NCBI GenBank assembly: GCA_015056105.1
Contig: SVGX01000013.1
Span: forward strand, 1-37,128
DNA from: Clostridiales bacterium
GTDB lineage: Bacteria; Bacillota; Clostridia; Christensenellales; CAG-138
Length of the DNA stretch: 37,128 nucleotides
Direction: 5' to 3'
Shown here: in pieces, positions 15,073 to 22,800 of the stretch
How the letters are laid out: each line of letters begins with the position of its first letter
How positions within the stretch are numbered: position 1 is the first letter of the stretch
Made by a program: the position numbers and the translations under genes
Notes under the pieces: generated by a model
What the model was told of the DNA's origin: nothing
Database searches by the model: none
Seen by the model: the letters and a program-made list of their open reading frames with translations, nothing else

Positions 15073-16170
15073 TTGTACCGTTTCCGCACCGTATTTTCCT
15101 CCCGCGCGCTGATGCGCGGCATATGTCTTCTTCTCATCCCGCTTTTTTTTGCGGGCTGCGCTGCCGTGCCCGCTGCCGTGCCTGAAAAGACGCCTGCACC
15201 CGAATCCACACCGGTGCCATCCCCCTCGCCTTCGTCTTCACCCGTCTTTAACCCGGAAGCCGCCGCGGCGGCAGCGGAAGAAGTCTTTTTTACTGCCCTT
15301 TCGTTGGATCTTTCCACAGATCGCCTGCCCGAAATGGCCACCATTCAGGATATTGCCGCGAATTTCCCGCTCTTTTTTAATATGGCGGAAATACTGGAAA
15401 AGACCGTGCGGAACGCCTGCAATGCTGCTTATCTGGCAGCAGCGGAACATTACGTTTCCCTTCCCGCCTTTGACGTTGCCCTTTTCCTTCCCCGCTGGCA
15501 GGAGATCGTAAGCCTTTACCGCGTTCTTGGCAGTGATTTTGAAAAGGCACTGCATGAAAATCTGCTTTTTTCCGCCGAAACGGATGAAACACGCATCACC
15601 TGCAGCGTATATCTTGCCCACTACGATGAGATGTTCGGCAAATACTCCGGCGAAGCCTTTTCCTACAAACTGATCCTCGCCTACATGAACACCATCTACG
15701 ACGATGCGGGCGAAGAAACGGATTATGTTTATCCCGAACCCACAGAAGCATACATTGCCACTTTGATGGATCCGCTGCCCGGCCACCGTATCAAGGATGG
15801 CTGGTATGCCCCCCGTTCTCAGAGCACCCGCAAACATACCGGCACGGATATCCGCGCCGCGGAGGATACTCCCATCCTTTCCTGTACCGGCGGCACGGTT
15901 GCCCATATCGGCACAAACGATGTGGCAGGCAACTATGTGGCAGTTATCGACGAATACGGCTATGAATACCACTACTACCATATGGTACGGCTGACAGATT
16001 TCCTCAAGGAAGGCGATACCGTTGCGGCGGGCGATGTGCTCGGGCATGTGGGCAACACCGGCAACAGCGACGCAAACCACCTGCACCTTGCGGTAATGAC
16101 GCCGGATCTTTATTATGTGAACCCCTATTTCCTGCTTCTTTCCGTTCGGGAGATGCAGAAAGCCAATTAA
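15073..16170 (+). CDS. M23 family metallopeptidase lipoprotein (LytM-like)
   Basis: A 365-residue exported lipoprotein. A signal peptide with hydrophobic core ends in the lipobox FFAGC (Cys about residue 29), followed by a low-complexity Pro/Ser/Thr linker. A mostly helical middle domain precedes a C-terminal M23/LytM domain: KHTGTDIRAAEDTPI (first metal His and Asp), AGNYVAVIDEYGYEYHYYHM (HxxH strand) and GNSDANHLHLAV (HLH motif), all ligands present, so it could be an active peptidoglycan endopeptidase. TTG start at 15073 with AAAAGGAG ten bases upstream; an internal ATG in front of RGICLLL is the alternative. Divergent from nnrE. Confidence 0.9.
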   Translation: MYRFRTVFSSRALMRGICLLLIPLFFAGCAAVPAAVPEKTPAPESTPVPSPSPSSSPVFNPEAAAAAAEEVFFTALSLDLSTDRLPEMATIQDIAANFPLFFNMAEILEKTVRNACNAAYLAAAEHYVSLPAFDVALFLPRWQEIVSLYRVLGSDFEKALHENLLFSAETDETRITCSVYLAHYDEMFGKYSGEAFSYKLILAYMNTIYDDAGEETDYVYPEPTEAYIATLMDPLPGHRIKDGWYAPRSQSTRKHTGTDIRAAEDTPILSCTGGTVAHIGTNDVAGNYVAVIDEYGYEYHYYHMVRLTDFLKEGDTVAAGDVLGHVGNTGNSDANHLHLAVMTPDLYYVNPYFLLLSVREMQKAN

Positions 16171-16181
16171 ACATGTTTTTC

Positions 16182-16210
16182 AGCAGCGCCGAAAGGCGCT
16201 GCTTTTTCTT
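16182..16210 (+). terminator. Terminator of the M23 lipoprotein gene
   Basis: Stem AGCAGCGCC (16182-16190), GAAA tetraloop, GGCGCTGCT (16195-16203), then TTTTCTT. Confidence 0.92.
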
Positions 16211-16221
16211 GGCGCTTTGGC

Positions 16222-16260
16222 AGCAAAAACCCCGCAAATGCAAAAAGCATCTGCGGGGTT
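16222..16260 (-). terminator. Terminator of the HD hydrolase-phosphatase pair
   Basis: On the minus strand a 14-bp stem (16260-16247 with 16241-16228, one G-U pair), loop TTTTT, then TTTTTGC. It is 12 bases after the phosphatase stop codon and stands back to back with the plus-strand terminator at 16182. Confidence 0.88.
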
Positions 16261-16272
16261 CTTTTGTTACAT

Positions 16273-16830
16273 CTATACCCAGCCAAAGCACTTGAAGTCG
16301 CAGGAATAATCCACCTCGCAGGCTTCACAGTAATCGATGTTTGCAGCGCCCGAATACCGTCTAATTACACCGCCATGTGCAACAACGATGATCTTCCGGC
16401 AGCCAAGTGCCTCGTAACGGTCAAAAACAGGCTTTGTGCGGCTTATGATCTCTGAAACAGTCTCCCACTTTCGCACTTCGCCCGGGGGATACTCACCCTT
16501 ACACCTGCGAAAATCCTGGTGCAGCTGTGCATCCTCTTCTTCGCCTTTTACCCGAAATGTCTTATCCGGAATAAATTCATGAAGATCCACTTCCACATTG
16601 ATCGCTATCCCGGTATTTTTTGAAATGATCCCCGCCGTCTGCAGCGCACGGGTATAAGGGGAGGAAAGGATCATTTCACTTCCTTCAAGCAGCGGACTTT
16701 TTGAAACTTCTTCCGCCTGATGGATACCCAACTCCGTCAGCGGCGCCATATCCCTGCCCTGCCCGACAAAGCCCCTGGCATCCACTGTCGCCTTATCCGG
16801 CTCTCCGTGGCGGATGAATACGATTTTCAT
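16273..16830 (-). CDS. Histidine phosphatase family protein (phosphoglycerate mutase-like)
   Basis: A 185-residue protein of the histidine phosphatase superfamily. The phosphohistidine motif is IRHGEP (Arg7-His8-Gly9), followed by LTELGIHQAEE, a second active-site Arg in LSSPYTRALQTA, and the C-terminal VVAHGGVIRR with the second catalytic His (about residue 150). The substrate is not evident; relatives dephosphorylate sugar phosphates or nucleotides. The ATG overlaps the stop of the HD-domain gene (ATGA), so the two are made together, which suggests related, perhaps nucleotide-cleaning, roles. The C terminus has an unusual run of cysteines (DYCEACEVDYSCDFKC), which might bind a metal. Confidence 0.85.
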   Translation of the reverse strand: MKIVFIRHGEPDKATVDARGFVGQGRDMAPLTELGIHQAEEVSKSPLLEGSEMILSSPYTRALQTAGIISKNTGIAINVEVDLHEFIPDKTFRVKGEEEDAQLHQDFRRCKGEYPPGEVRKWETVSEIISRTKPVFDRYEALGCRKIIVVAHGGVIRRYSGAANIDYCEACEVDYSCDFKCFGWV

Positions 16831-17408
16831 TCCGCCTGCCCTTCGCCCTTCCCCGCCCCGATCTTGGCGGCGGTATCTTCGTTGATCCTGTCGCGCAGAG
16901 CCTTTGTGTAGGGGGAGAAGGCCGCTTCCTTCATGCCGTAGGTGAAATTAAGTTCATACTCAAGGGGCAGCCAGGTGGAAATATCCGCTTCATTATGCTG
17001 AATGAGCGCTTCCATTTTGTCAAGGGCCTTATAAAGCTGCGCTTCCGGCGTCACGCGCGCATGCATCTCCCGAAACAGCGCGGAAAGCTCCGCCCGGTAA
17101 GGTTCATTAAGGCTCTCGATCCAGGCGGCAAGGGCCGCATCTTCCGCATTGGAATCCGCGCCCGTCTTCTCAAAAGCCGGGATATCGCCGATAAAGGCTT
17201 CCCCGAGATCGTGGCAAATACACATGAAGATCACCTTTGTGACATCCACGCCCGGAAATTCATCCTTCATAAAATAAGCCATCAGCGCAAGCCGCCAGCT
17301 GTGCTCCGCCACGCTTTCCCGCCTTCCGGAAGATGTCCAGCTGTGGCGCTGCTCGTTTTTCAGCTTTTCAAAGGTATGCATCAGTTCAAGATAATCGGCG
17401 ATCTTCAT
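16827..17408 (-). CDS. HD domain phosphohydrolase (YfbR/HDDC2-like)
   Basis: A 193-residue HD-superfamily metal-dependent phosphohydrolase. The metal site is visible as His in ESVAEHSWR (about 36), HD in CICHDLGEAFIGDIP (66-67) and a later Asp in ALDKMEALIQ. This arrangement is that of the YfbR/HDDC2 group, 5'-deoxynucleotidases that remove phosphate from deoxynucleoside monophosphates. GGAGAGGGC precedes the ATG. The C terminus ends in a charged Gly/Glu-rich tail and overlaps the histidine phosphatase by four bases. Substrate assignment is by family only. Confidence 0.85.
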   Translation of the reverse strand: MKIADYLELMHTFEKLKNEQRHSWTSSGRRESVAEHSWRLALMAYFMKDEFPGVDVTKVIFMCICHDLGEAFIGDIPAFEKTGADSNAEDAALAAWIESLNEPYRAELSALFREMHARVTPEAQLYKALDKMEALIQHNEADISTWLPLEYELNFTYGMKEAAFSPYTKALRDRINEDTAAKIGAGKGEGQAE

Positions 17409-17432
17409 AAAGCCCTCTCCTTTTCACAAAAA

Positions 17433-17465
17433 GCAAGCTGCGCGGGGATGGGTGCCGCCGCGCAG
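17433..17465 (-). terminator. Probable weak terminator after the DtxR/MntR regulator
   Basis: On the minus strand CTGCGCGG (17465-17458) pairs with CCGCGCAG (17445-17438), loop of 12. The T-run (TTTTT) comes only after an intervening CTTGC, so termination may be incomplete. Confidence 0.5.
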
Positions 17466-17471
17466 ACCATG

Positions 17472-17849
17472 TTATTTGTCTTCTTTGATTTCTCGCATAT
17501 ATTCCTTGATCTTTTGGAAGGTGATGTCGCTCAGATCATGTTCGATGCGGCAGGCATCCGCTTTGGCGTTCTCTTCATCCACACCGATGGCGCAAAGAAG
17601 CTCTTCCAGCACCACATGCCGCTCATAGACCCGCTCCGCGATCTCCTGTGCCATGGGGGTCAGGGTAAGGAAACCATCCTCATCCATTTCCACATAGCCG
17701 TTTTCGCGAAACTGCTTCATCGTAAAGCTGACGGTGGGCTTTGTGACGCCCATGTGGTGCGCCACATCGATAGAGCGCACATTTCCTTTTTCTTTTCCCA
17801 GGACGAGGATGCATTCCAGGTAGTTTTCCGCTGCCTCGTGTATCTTCAT
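17472..17849 (-). CDS. DtxR/MntR-family metal-dependent transcriptional regulator
   Basis: A 125-residue regulator. The N-terminal winged helix reads EAAENYLECILVLGKEKGNV, then SIDVAHHMGVTKPTVSFTMKQFRENG (recognition helix) and wing; the C-terminal dimerisation part has ERHVVLEELL and ADACRIEHDLSD, which hold the Glu/His ligands typical of MntR and DtxR. No SH3-like third domain, so it resembles MntR (about 140 residues), though slightly shorter. Known members repress metal-uptake genes when Mn or Fe is bound. A perfect palindrome overlaps its own -10 element, which suggests autoregulation. GAAGGAGG precedes the ATG. No metal transporter is in the window. Confidence 0.87.
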   Translation of the reverse strand: MKIHEAAENYLECILVLGKEKGNVRSIDVAHHMGVTKPTVSFTMKQFRENGYVEMDEDGFLTLTPMAQEIAERVYERHVVLEELLCAIGVDEENAKADACRIEHDLSDITFQKIKEYMREIKEDK

Positions 17850-17891
17850 TTCCCGAATCCTCCTTCGCCCCGCCGTTTGGGCAGGGTGATG

Positions 17892-17906
17892 ATGCTATGT
17901 TAGCAT
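17892..17906. promoter_or_regulatory. Palindromic operator candidate at the DtxR/MntR regulator promoter
   Basis: ATGCTA-TGT-TAGCAT is a perfect 6-3-6 palindrome. It covers the -10 element of the regulator promoter and the stop codon of the gntR gene. Position fits an autorepression site. Confidence 0.6.
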
Positions 17907-17925
17907 TTTCGCCCTGTTTTTGCAA
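17897..17925 (-). promoter_or_regulatory. Promoter of the DtxR/MntR regulator
   Basis: On the minus strand: -35 TTGCAA (17925-17920), 17-bp spacer, -10 TAACAT (17902-17897), lying in the end of the gntR coding region and overlapped by the palindrome. Confidence 0.6.
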
Positions 17926-18589
17926 GGCTCCCGCGCTTTTGCGACATGTGGGCAAGGATCAGTTCCATCGCCCGTTCCTGGTGCGCGGCGTTAAGCTGCG
18001 CCGCACCCGCAGGGTCGTTCGCAAGCAGCAGCTTCACGATCTTTTCATGTTCCTGCCGGCAGCGTTCCGCCTCTGAGTCCCCTAAAATCTCCGGAAGATT
18101 CAGAAGCGTCAGCATGCTGCAAAGCTTTTCATGTATACCAAGCGCGGTGCTGTTTTTTCCAAGGCGTACCACAAGCCCGTGCATTCCCTCCGCCAGCGTT
18201 TCGCCCCACAGATCGTTCCTCTCGGAAAAAGCCGCATATTCCCGGGAGAGGCACTCCCGCAGCGCAGCCGCATCCTCCGCAAGAAGCTGCTTGCCGATGC
18301 GCTTGATTGCATCCCCTTCAAGAAGAATCCGCAGGGCAAATATCTCTTCCACGTCTTTTGGGGAAAGCGTTCTGACCCACACCCCTCTTTGGGGAACCTC
18401 CGTAGCGAGACCTTCCTTCACGAGCATGTGAAGAGCCTCCCGCACCGGAGAACGGCTGACGTTGAGCCGCTCTGCGATCTCCGTTTCCTGCAGCCACTCT
18501 CCCGGCCGGTATTGGTGGTGAAGGATCTGTTTGTGCAGATGATAGTATACTTTTTCTTTGATCGTTGCGGTGCGGATGTTATGTTCCAT
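17900..18589 (-). CDS. GntR family transcriptional regulator, FCD (FadR) subfamily
   Basis: A 229-residue regulator with an N-terminal GntR winged helix (PGEWLQETEIAERLNVSRSPVREALHMLVKEGLATEV) and a C-terminal all-helical FCD domain. In the FCD part the metal/ligand residues of the family, an Asp/Glu in RILLEGDAIKRI followed by His residues in GMHGL, EH and AAHQERAM, are partly visible. Such proteins bind small carboxylates or sugars acids and release DNA. Start at 18589 is chosen for AGGAAAGG; the frame extends ten codons further. It may control its own promoter through the palindrome at 18672-18689. The target pathway is not evident. Confidence 0.88.
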   Translation of the reverse strand: MEHNIRTATIKEKVYYHLHKQILHHQYRPGEWLQETEIAERLNVSRSPVREALHMLVKEGLATEVPQRGVWVRTLSPKDVEEIFALRILLEGDAIKRIGKQLLAEDAAALRECLSREYAAFSERNDLWGETLAEGMHGLVVRLGKNSTALGIHEKLCSMLTLLNLPEILGDSEAERCRQEHEKIVKLLLANDPAGAAQLNAAHQERAMELILAHMSQKRGSLAKTGRKC

Positions 18590-18669
18590 AGACGACCTTT
18601 CCTGAAAAACATAATGCAAAGAAGCATTTGCAGCGGTTGTTTACGGCAAAATACATGTTTGTAATATGA

Positions 18670-18689
18670 ATTATAACATATCCGTTATA
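18670..18689 (-). promoter_or_regulatory. gntR promoter -10 with overlapping palindrome
   Basis: On the minus strand an extended -10, TGTTATAAT (TATAAT at 18675-18670). TATAAC-ATATCC-GTTATA (18672-18689) is a perfect 6-6-6 inverted repeat over it, a candidate operator for the gene's own product. No clear -35. Confidence 0.5.
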
Positions 18690-18720
18690 GCAAAAACAGC
18701 CTGTCCCGTAAAAAAAGGCA

Positions 18721-18755
18721 AAAAGTGCGCCGCAGATTGCTGCGGCACACTTTTT
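18721..18755 (-). terminator. Terminator of the malQ-glgP fusion gene
   Basis: A GTG(T/C)GCCGCAG stem with loop of 4 and matching arm, flanked by A-run and T-run. On the minus strand the one odd pair is G-U and TTTTTGCC follows, so it best serves the fusion gene, but it can act in both directions. Confidence 0.85.
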
Positions 18756-18771
18756 ATCCCTGTTTTATTTC

Positions 18772-21700
18772 TTACAGTTCTACCCTTGGCAGATGCCAGA
18801 GTTCTTCCGCATACTGCTTGATGGTACGGTCGCTTGAGAACTTGCCGGCGGAAGCGGTGTTCATCAGGCACTTGCGGCCGAAAGCAAGACTGTCGCGGTA
18901 ATCCCTGTTTGCCCGGAGCTTCGCTTCCACATAGGGATGGAAGTCAAGAAGCAGGAAGTAATGGTCCGGTGCATGCCAGTTGGCACCGAAGAGGATGGAG
19001 CTGTAAAGCTCGCGAAAGGAGCCGGTGTTGTCATCGCTGAAGGTACCGTCGATCAGGGTATCCATCACCCGGCGGATGCGGGCATCGCCGTCATACATCG
19101 CCTTCGGGTTATAGGTAGCACGGATACGGGCGATATCATCAACCCTGGCACCGAAGATGTAGTTATTCTCCTCGCCCGCCTGCTCCACGATCTCGATGTT
19201 GGCACCGTCATAGGTGCCGAGGGTCACGGTGCCGTTGAGCATGAACTTCATGTTGCCGGTACCGGAAGCCTCCGTGCCGGCAGGGGAGATCTGCTCTGAA
19301 ATATCCGCCGCAGGGATGATGTGTTCCGCGTAAGAGCAGTTGTAATTCTGCACAAAGACAACGCGCATCTTGTCTTTCATCTCCGGATCGTTGTTGATGC
19401 GCTTTGCGATCTCGTTGATGAACTTGATGACGCCCTTTGCACGCCAGTAGCCCGGCGCTGCCTTTGCACCGAAAATAAAGGCGGTAGGCGTGAAGTCGGT
19501 CAGGCTGCCATCCTTCACCCGGAAATAGATATCAAGAACGGAGAACGCGTTGAGCAGTTGGCGCTTATACTCGTGCATGCGCTTTACCTGGATATCGAAA
19601 AGGAAATCCGTGGGGATATCCACGCCCTCGCGCTCCTTGATGATCGCCGCAAGCTGGCACTTCTTTTCATGCTTGGTGGCGTTGAAGCGAAGGATGAACG
19701 CATCGTCGATCTTATCCCGCAGCGCGCCGATCTCATTGAGGTCAGTCAGGAAACCGTCGCCGATCTCTTCCGCAAGAAGGCCTGTCAGTTCCGGGTTGCA
19801 GAGCCCGAGCCAGCGGCGCTGGGTGATGCCGTTGGTCTTGTTCTGGAAGCGGCGCGGATAGACCGCATACCAATCGCTGAAGATGTCGTTTTTGAGGATC
19901 TCCGTATGGATGCGGGCAACGCCGTTCACATAGGTGGAAACATAGACCGCAAGGCGCGCCATATGGATGGTGTTGTCGCAGACGATCTGCATGCGGCTGC
20001 GGCGCTCGTCATCCACACCGGCGGCACGAAGCTCCGCGTTGAGCTTATCGTTGATGCGGCAGATAATCTCGCCGAGCTTCGGCACCACGCTGTTGAAAAG
20101 CTCAAGCTCCCACTTTTCGAGGGCTTCGCTCATGATAGTGTGGTTGGTGTAGGAAAAGGTCTCCCGGGCGATCTCAAAGGCAGCATCAAAGTCGATGCCT
20201 TCAAGCATCAGCAGGCGGATCAGCTCCGGAATGGAAACGGTGGGATGCGTATCGTTAAGCTGGATCGCACAGTGTGCCGCAAAACCGGAGAAATCACACT
20301 TGCCGCTGTTGCTGCGGCTCTTCTTGTAACGGCGAATCACATCCTGTACAGAAGCACTTGAAAGGAAATACTGCTGTTTAAGCCTGAGGCGCTTGCCCGC
20401 GTAGGTGCTGTCATTGGGATAGAGCACGCGGGTGATATCCTCAACGGAATTCTTTTCGCGCACCGCAAGGGCGTATTCCTGGTCGTTGAACAGGCGGAAA
20501 TCGAACTCCTCGATGGGCTCGCTCTGCCAAAGGCGCAGCGTACCGATGTTGCGGGTGCGGTAGCCGATCACGGGCATATCATAGGGAACAGCCAGTACCT
20601 TCTGGTCCGCAAACTCAACGGTCACGATGCGATCGTCGCGGCGGCGGCTCCAGGGGTCGCCGTAACGCTGCCAGTCATCCGCCTTTTCTACCTGGAAGCC
20701 GTTGTCAAAGCTCTGCTTGAAAAGGCCGAACTTATAACGCAGGCCATAGCCGTCAAGGGGGATATTGTGGGTAACGGCGCTGTCAAGGAAACAGGCCGCA
20801 AGGCGGCCGAGACCGCCGTTGCCGAGAGCCGCATCCTCAATATCTTCCATGGCGGAGATATCCGCGCCCCGGGCACGGAGAAGCTCGCGCACCTCGGAAA
20901 GGATGCCGAGGCAGTAAAGGTTGTTGAACACCATCCTGCCGATCAGGTATTCGGCGGAGATATAATAGGCCCGGCGCACCCGCTCGCGGGCATGACGGCT
21001 GTCACGCCAATCGCCGGAAAGTTCCACCATCACAGCATCCGCAAGGGCGTTGTGCAGCTGTACGGTGCTCGCTTCGTGCAGTTCGATCTGGTAATTGCTC
21101 TGGAGGGATTCCTCCATGCGGCGCAAAATGTTTTTGCAGTCCATGGTCTCTTCCTTTCGGTCCGTCCTTCTGTATTGTTTGTTGAGCCGGAGGATGCGGG
21201 TAACGAGCGCCGCATCCACTGCGTCTTTATCCATGCGCCAGTTCCAGTTTCCGCCAAGGGTAGCGGGACAATTCATGCGGCTGCCTTTTCCGAGGCCAAG
21301 GTAATCCTGCATGGGGATGATGCAGTATTTCGCATGGCTCGCGTAGGCTGCGCGGATCAGCGCCCAGTTGATCTCTTCTTCGTCTTTTTCCTCAAGGTGC
21401 AGCTTTTCCCGGGCACATTCCCTCTCCGCTTCGCAGGCATCTTCCCACCATTCAAGGCTGGATGCATTATCATGGGTGGCGGTATAAAGGGCTGTGTTGG
21501 GGCTGATGACCTCCGGCAGATGCATGTTGTCATCCTCACCGCCGAAGGCAAACTGCAGCACGCGCATGCCGGGAAAACCGGAATCCTTAAGCAGCTTTTC
21601 CACTTCCGGTGTGATGATGCCAAGATCCTCCGCCACAATGGGAAGCCGGACGGTAATATCCTTCAGCGCGTTGAAAAGATCCATGCCGGGCCCGGGGCGG

Positions 21701-22641
21701 TATTCGCCCTCCTTCGCCGTATTCGAAGACGCGGGGATGGCGTAATAGCGCGCAAAACCGATAAAGTGATCGATGCGCACCATATCGAACATTTCGCTTA
21801 TAGCGCCGAGACGCTTCTTCCACCAGGCATAGTCTTCCCGCTTCATGGCTTCCCAATCGTAAAGGGGATTGCCCCAAAGCTGGCCTTCCGTGGAAAAATA
21901 ATCCGGGGGCACGCCCGCCACGAACGTGGGACGTTTGTCTTCATCAAGAAGGAAAAGGCTGCTTTCGGACCAGATATCGGAAGAATCCGGCGCCACATAA
22001 ATGGGCATATCGCCAAGGAGCTTGATGCCCTTTTTGTTGGCATAAGCCTTGAGCGCATTCCACTGTTTGAAGAAAAGATACTGCACAAAGGCATAATATG
22101 CAATTTCCTCTTTGAGAAGTTCGCTGTAACGGGCAACCGCTTCTTCCTTATACAGACGAATGGCATCATCCGGCCATTGCTGCCAGGATACACCGCCGAA
22201 ATGGCCTTTTACAGCCATGAACAGCGCATATTCCTTAAGCCAGGGATTGTCTTCCCGGAAAGCGGCAACTTGCTCACAAAGCGCTTCGCCGCTGCGCACA
22301 AAGGCCCGCTTCAGCGCTTCGCCGTGGGCATAGACCACCGCGCCGTAATCCACCCGCAAGGGATCATCGCCAAAGTAAAGGCCGTCAAGGTCTTCTTTCG
22401 CAAGAATACCTTCTTCGATAAGAAGCGTCAGGTCGATCAGGTTCGGATTGCCCGCAAAGGTAGAAAAGGCCTGATAAGGCGAATCGCCGTACCCGGTGGG
22501 GCCGATGGGCAGCACCTGCCACACCGTCATTCCGGATCCGGCTACAAAATCTGCAAAATCATAAGCTGCACGCCCCATCGTGCCGATGCCGTAAGGCGAC
22601 GGCAACGATGTGATATGCATGAGAACACCGCTTTTACCCAC
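18772..22641 (-). CDS. malQ-glgP: Fused 4-alpha-glucanotransferase / glycogen phosphorylase
   Basis: One uninterrupted 1289-residue frame. Residues 1-499 are a complete MalQ (GH77): GIGTMGRAAYDF, LGDMPIYVAPDSSD, nucleophile Asp291 in MVRIDHFIGF, acid/base Glu338 in VAEDLGI, Asp391 in THDN. Residues 500-1289 are a complete GT35 phosphorylase: ALGNGGLGRLAACF, NDTHPT, FQNKTNGITQRRWL, VKRMHEYKRQLLN and the PLP-Lys motif EASGTGNMKFMLNGT. Both parts have normal length and no linker. The ATG of the second half (21144) keeps an AAAGGAAG site, so a separate phosphorylase may also be made. GTG start chosen for GGAGG upstream. Together they convert maltodextrins to glucose-1-phosphate and glucose. Confidence 0.9.
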   Translation of the reverse strand: MGKSGVLMHITSLPSPYGIGTMGRAAYDFADFVAGSGMTVWQVLPIGPTGYGDSPYQAFSTFAGNPNLIDLTLLIEEGILAKEDLDGLYFGDDPLRVDYGAVVYAHGEALKRAFVRSGEALCEQVAAFREDNPWLKEYALFMAVKGHFGGVSWQQWPDDAIRLYKEEAVARYSELLKEEIAYYAFVQYLFFKQWNALKAYANKKGIKLLGDMPIYVAPDSSDIWSESSLFLLDEDKRPTFVAGVPPDYFSTEGQLWGNPLYDWEAMKREDYAWWKKRLGAISEMFDMVRIDHFIGFARYYAIPASSNTAKEGEYRPGPGMDLFNALKDITVRLPIVAEDLGIITPEVEKLLKDSGFPGMRVLQFAFGGEDDNMHLPEVISPNTALYTATHDNASSLEWWEDACEAERECAREKLHLEEKDEEEINWALIRAAYASHAKYCIIPMQDYLGLGKGSRMNCPATLGGNWNWRMDKDAVDAALVTRILRLNKQYRRTDRKEETMDCKNILRRMEESLQSNYQIELHEASTVQLHNALADAVMVELSGDWRDSRHARERVRRAYYISAEYLIGRMVFNNLYCLGILSEVRELLRARGADISAMEDIEDAALGNGGLGRLAACFLDSAVTHNIPLDGYGLRYKFGLFKQSFDNGFQVEKADDWQRYGDPWSRRRDDRIVTVEFADQKVLAVPYDMPVIGYRTRNIGTLRLWQSEPIEEFDFRLFNDQEYALAVREKNSVEDITRVLYPNDSTYAGKRLRLKQQYFLSSASVQDVIRRYKKSRSNSGKCDFSGFAAHCAIQLNDTHPTVSIPELIRLLMLEGIDFDAAFEIARETFSYTNHTIMSEALEKWELELFNSVVPKLGEIICRINDKLNAELRAAGVDDERRSRMQIVCDNTIHMARLAVYVSTYVNGVARIHTEILKNDIFSDWYAVYPRRFQNKTNGITQRRWLGLCNPELTGLLAEEIGDGFLTDLNEIGALRDKIDDAFILRFNATKHEKKCQLAAIIKEREGVDIPTDFLFDIQVKRMHEYKRQLLNAFSVLDIYFRVKDGSLTDFTPTAFIFGAKAAPGYWRAKGVIKFINEIAKRINNDPEMKDKMRVVFVQNYNCSYAEHIIPAADISEQISPAGTEASGTGNMKFMLNGTVTLGTYDGANIEIVEQAGEENNYIFGARVDDIARIRATYNPKAMYDGDARIRRVMDTLIDGTFSDDNTGSFRELYSSILFGANWHAPDHYFLLLDFHPYVEAKLRANRDYRDSLAFGRKCLMNTASAGKFSSDRTIKQYAEELWHLPRVEL

Positions 22642-22654
22642 AAATTCCTCCAGG

Positions 22655-22670
22655 TTGGAAACGTTTTCAT
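22655..22670. promoter_or_regulatory. cre-like operator (CcpA or another LacI-family regulator)
   Basis: TTGGAAACGTTTTCAT fits the cre consensus WTGNAANCGNWNNCW on both strands. It lies in the 5' untranslated region, 14 bases before the GTG start and just after the predicted transcription start, where binding would block elongation of malQ-glgP transcription. Confidence 0.7.
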
Positions 22671-22680
22671 TTATTGCTAT

Positions 22681-22709
22681 AGTGTAGCACAACACGCTGC
22701 GGAGCGCAA
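22681..22709 (-). promoter_or_regulatory. Candidate promoter of malQ-glgP
   Basis: On the minus strand: -35 TTGCGC (22709-22704), 17-bp spacer, extended -10 TGC-TACACT (-10 at 22686-22681). Weak -35, consistent with a regulated promoter. Confidence 0.5.
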
Positions 22710-22740
22710 TTGTCAAATTACAAAAAACTTTACTTTACAA

Positions 22741-22769
22741 TTGACAAAGTGTGCGCTTCGGCCGATAAT
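22741..22769 (+). promoter_or_regulatory. Promoter of marR
   Basis: Perfect -35 TTGACA (22741-22746), 17-bp spacer, -10 GATAAT (22764-22769), 30 bases before the ATG. Confidence 0.85.
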
Positions 22770-22800
22770 AATTCCATCCAAATGATGGGAGAAGCGCACA
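22750..22800. repeat. 10-bp inverted repeat flanking the marR start region
   Basis: TGTGCGCTTC (22750-22759) in the promoter spacer and its exact reverse complement GAAGCGCACA (22791-22800) ending at the marR start codon, centre to centre 41 bp. The first arm is not transcribed from the promoter, so this is a DNA-level element, possibly a pair of regulator half-sites. Confidence 0.6.

Noticed and set aside
20767-22785. 672-residue plus-strand frame
   Set aside because: Antisense to the malQ half of the fusion gene, whose catalytic motifs are all on the minus strand.
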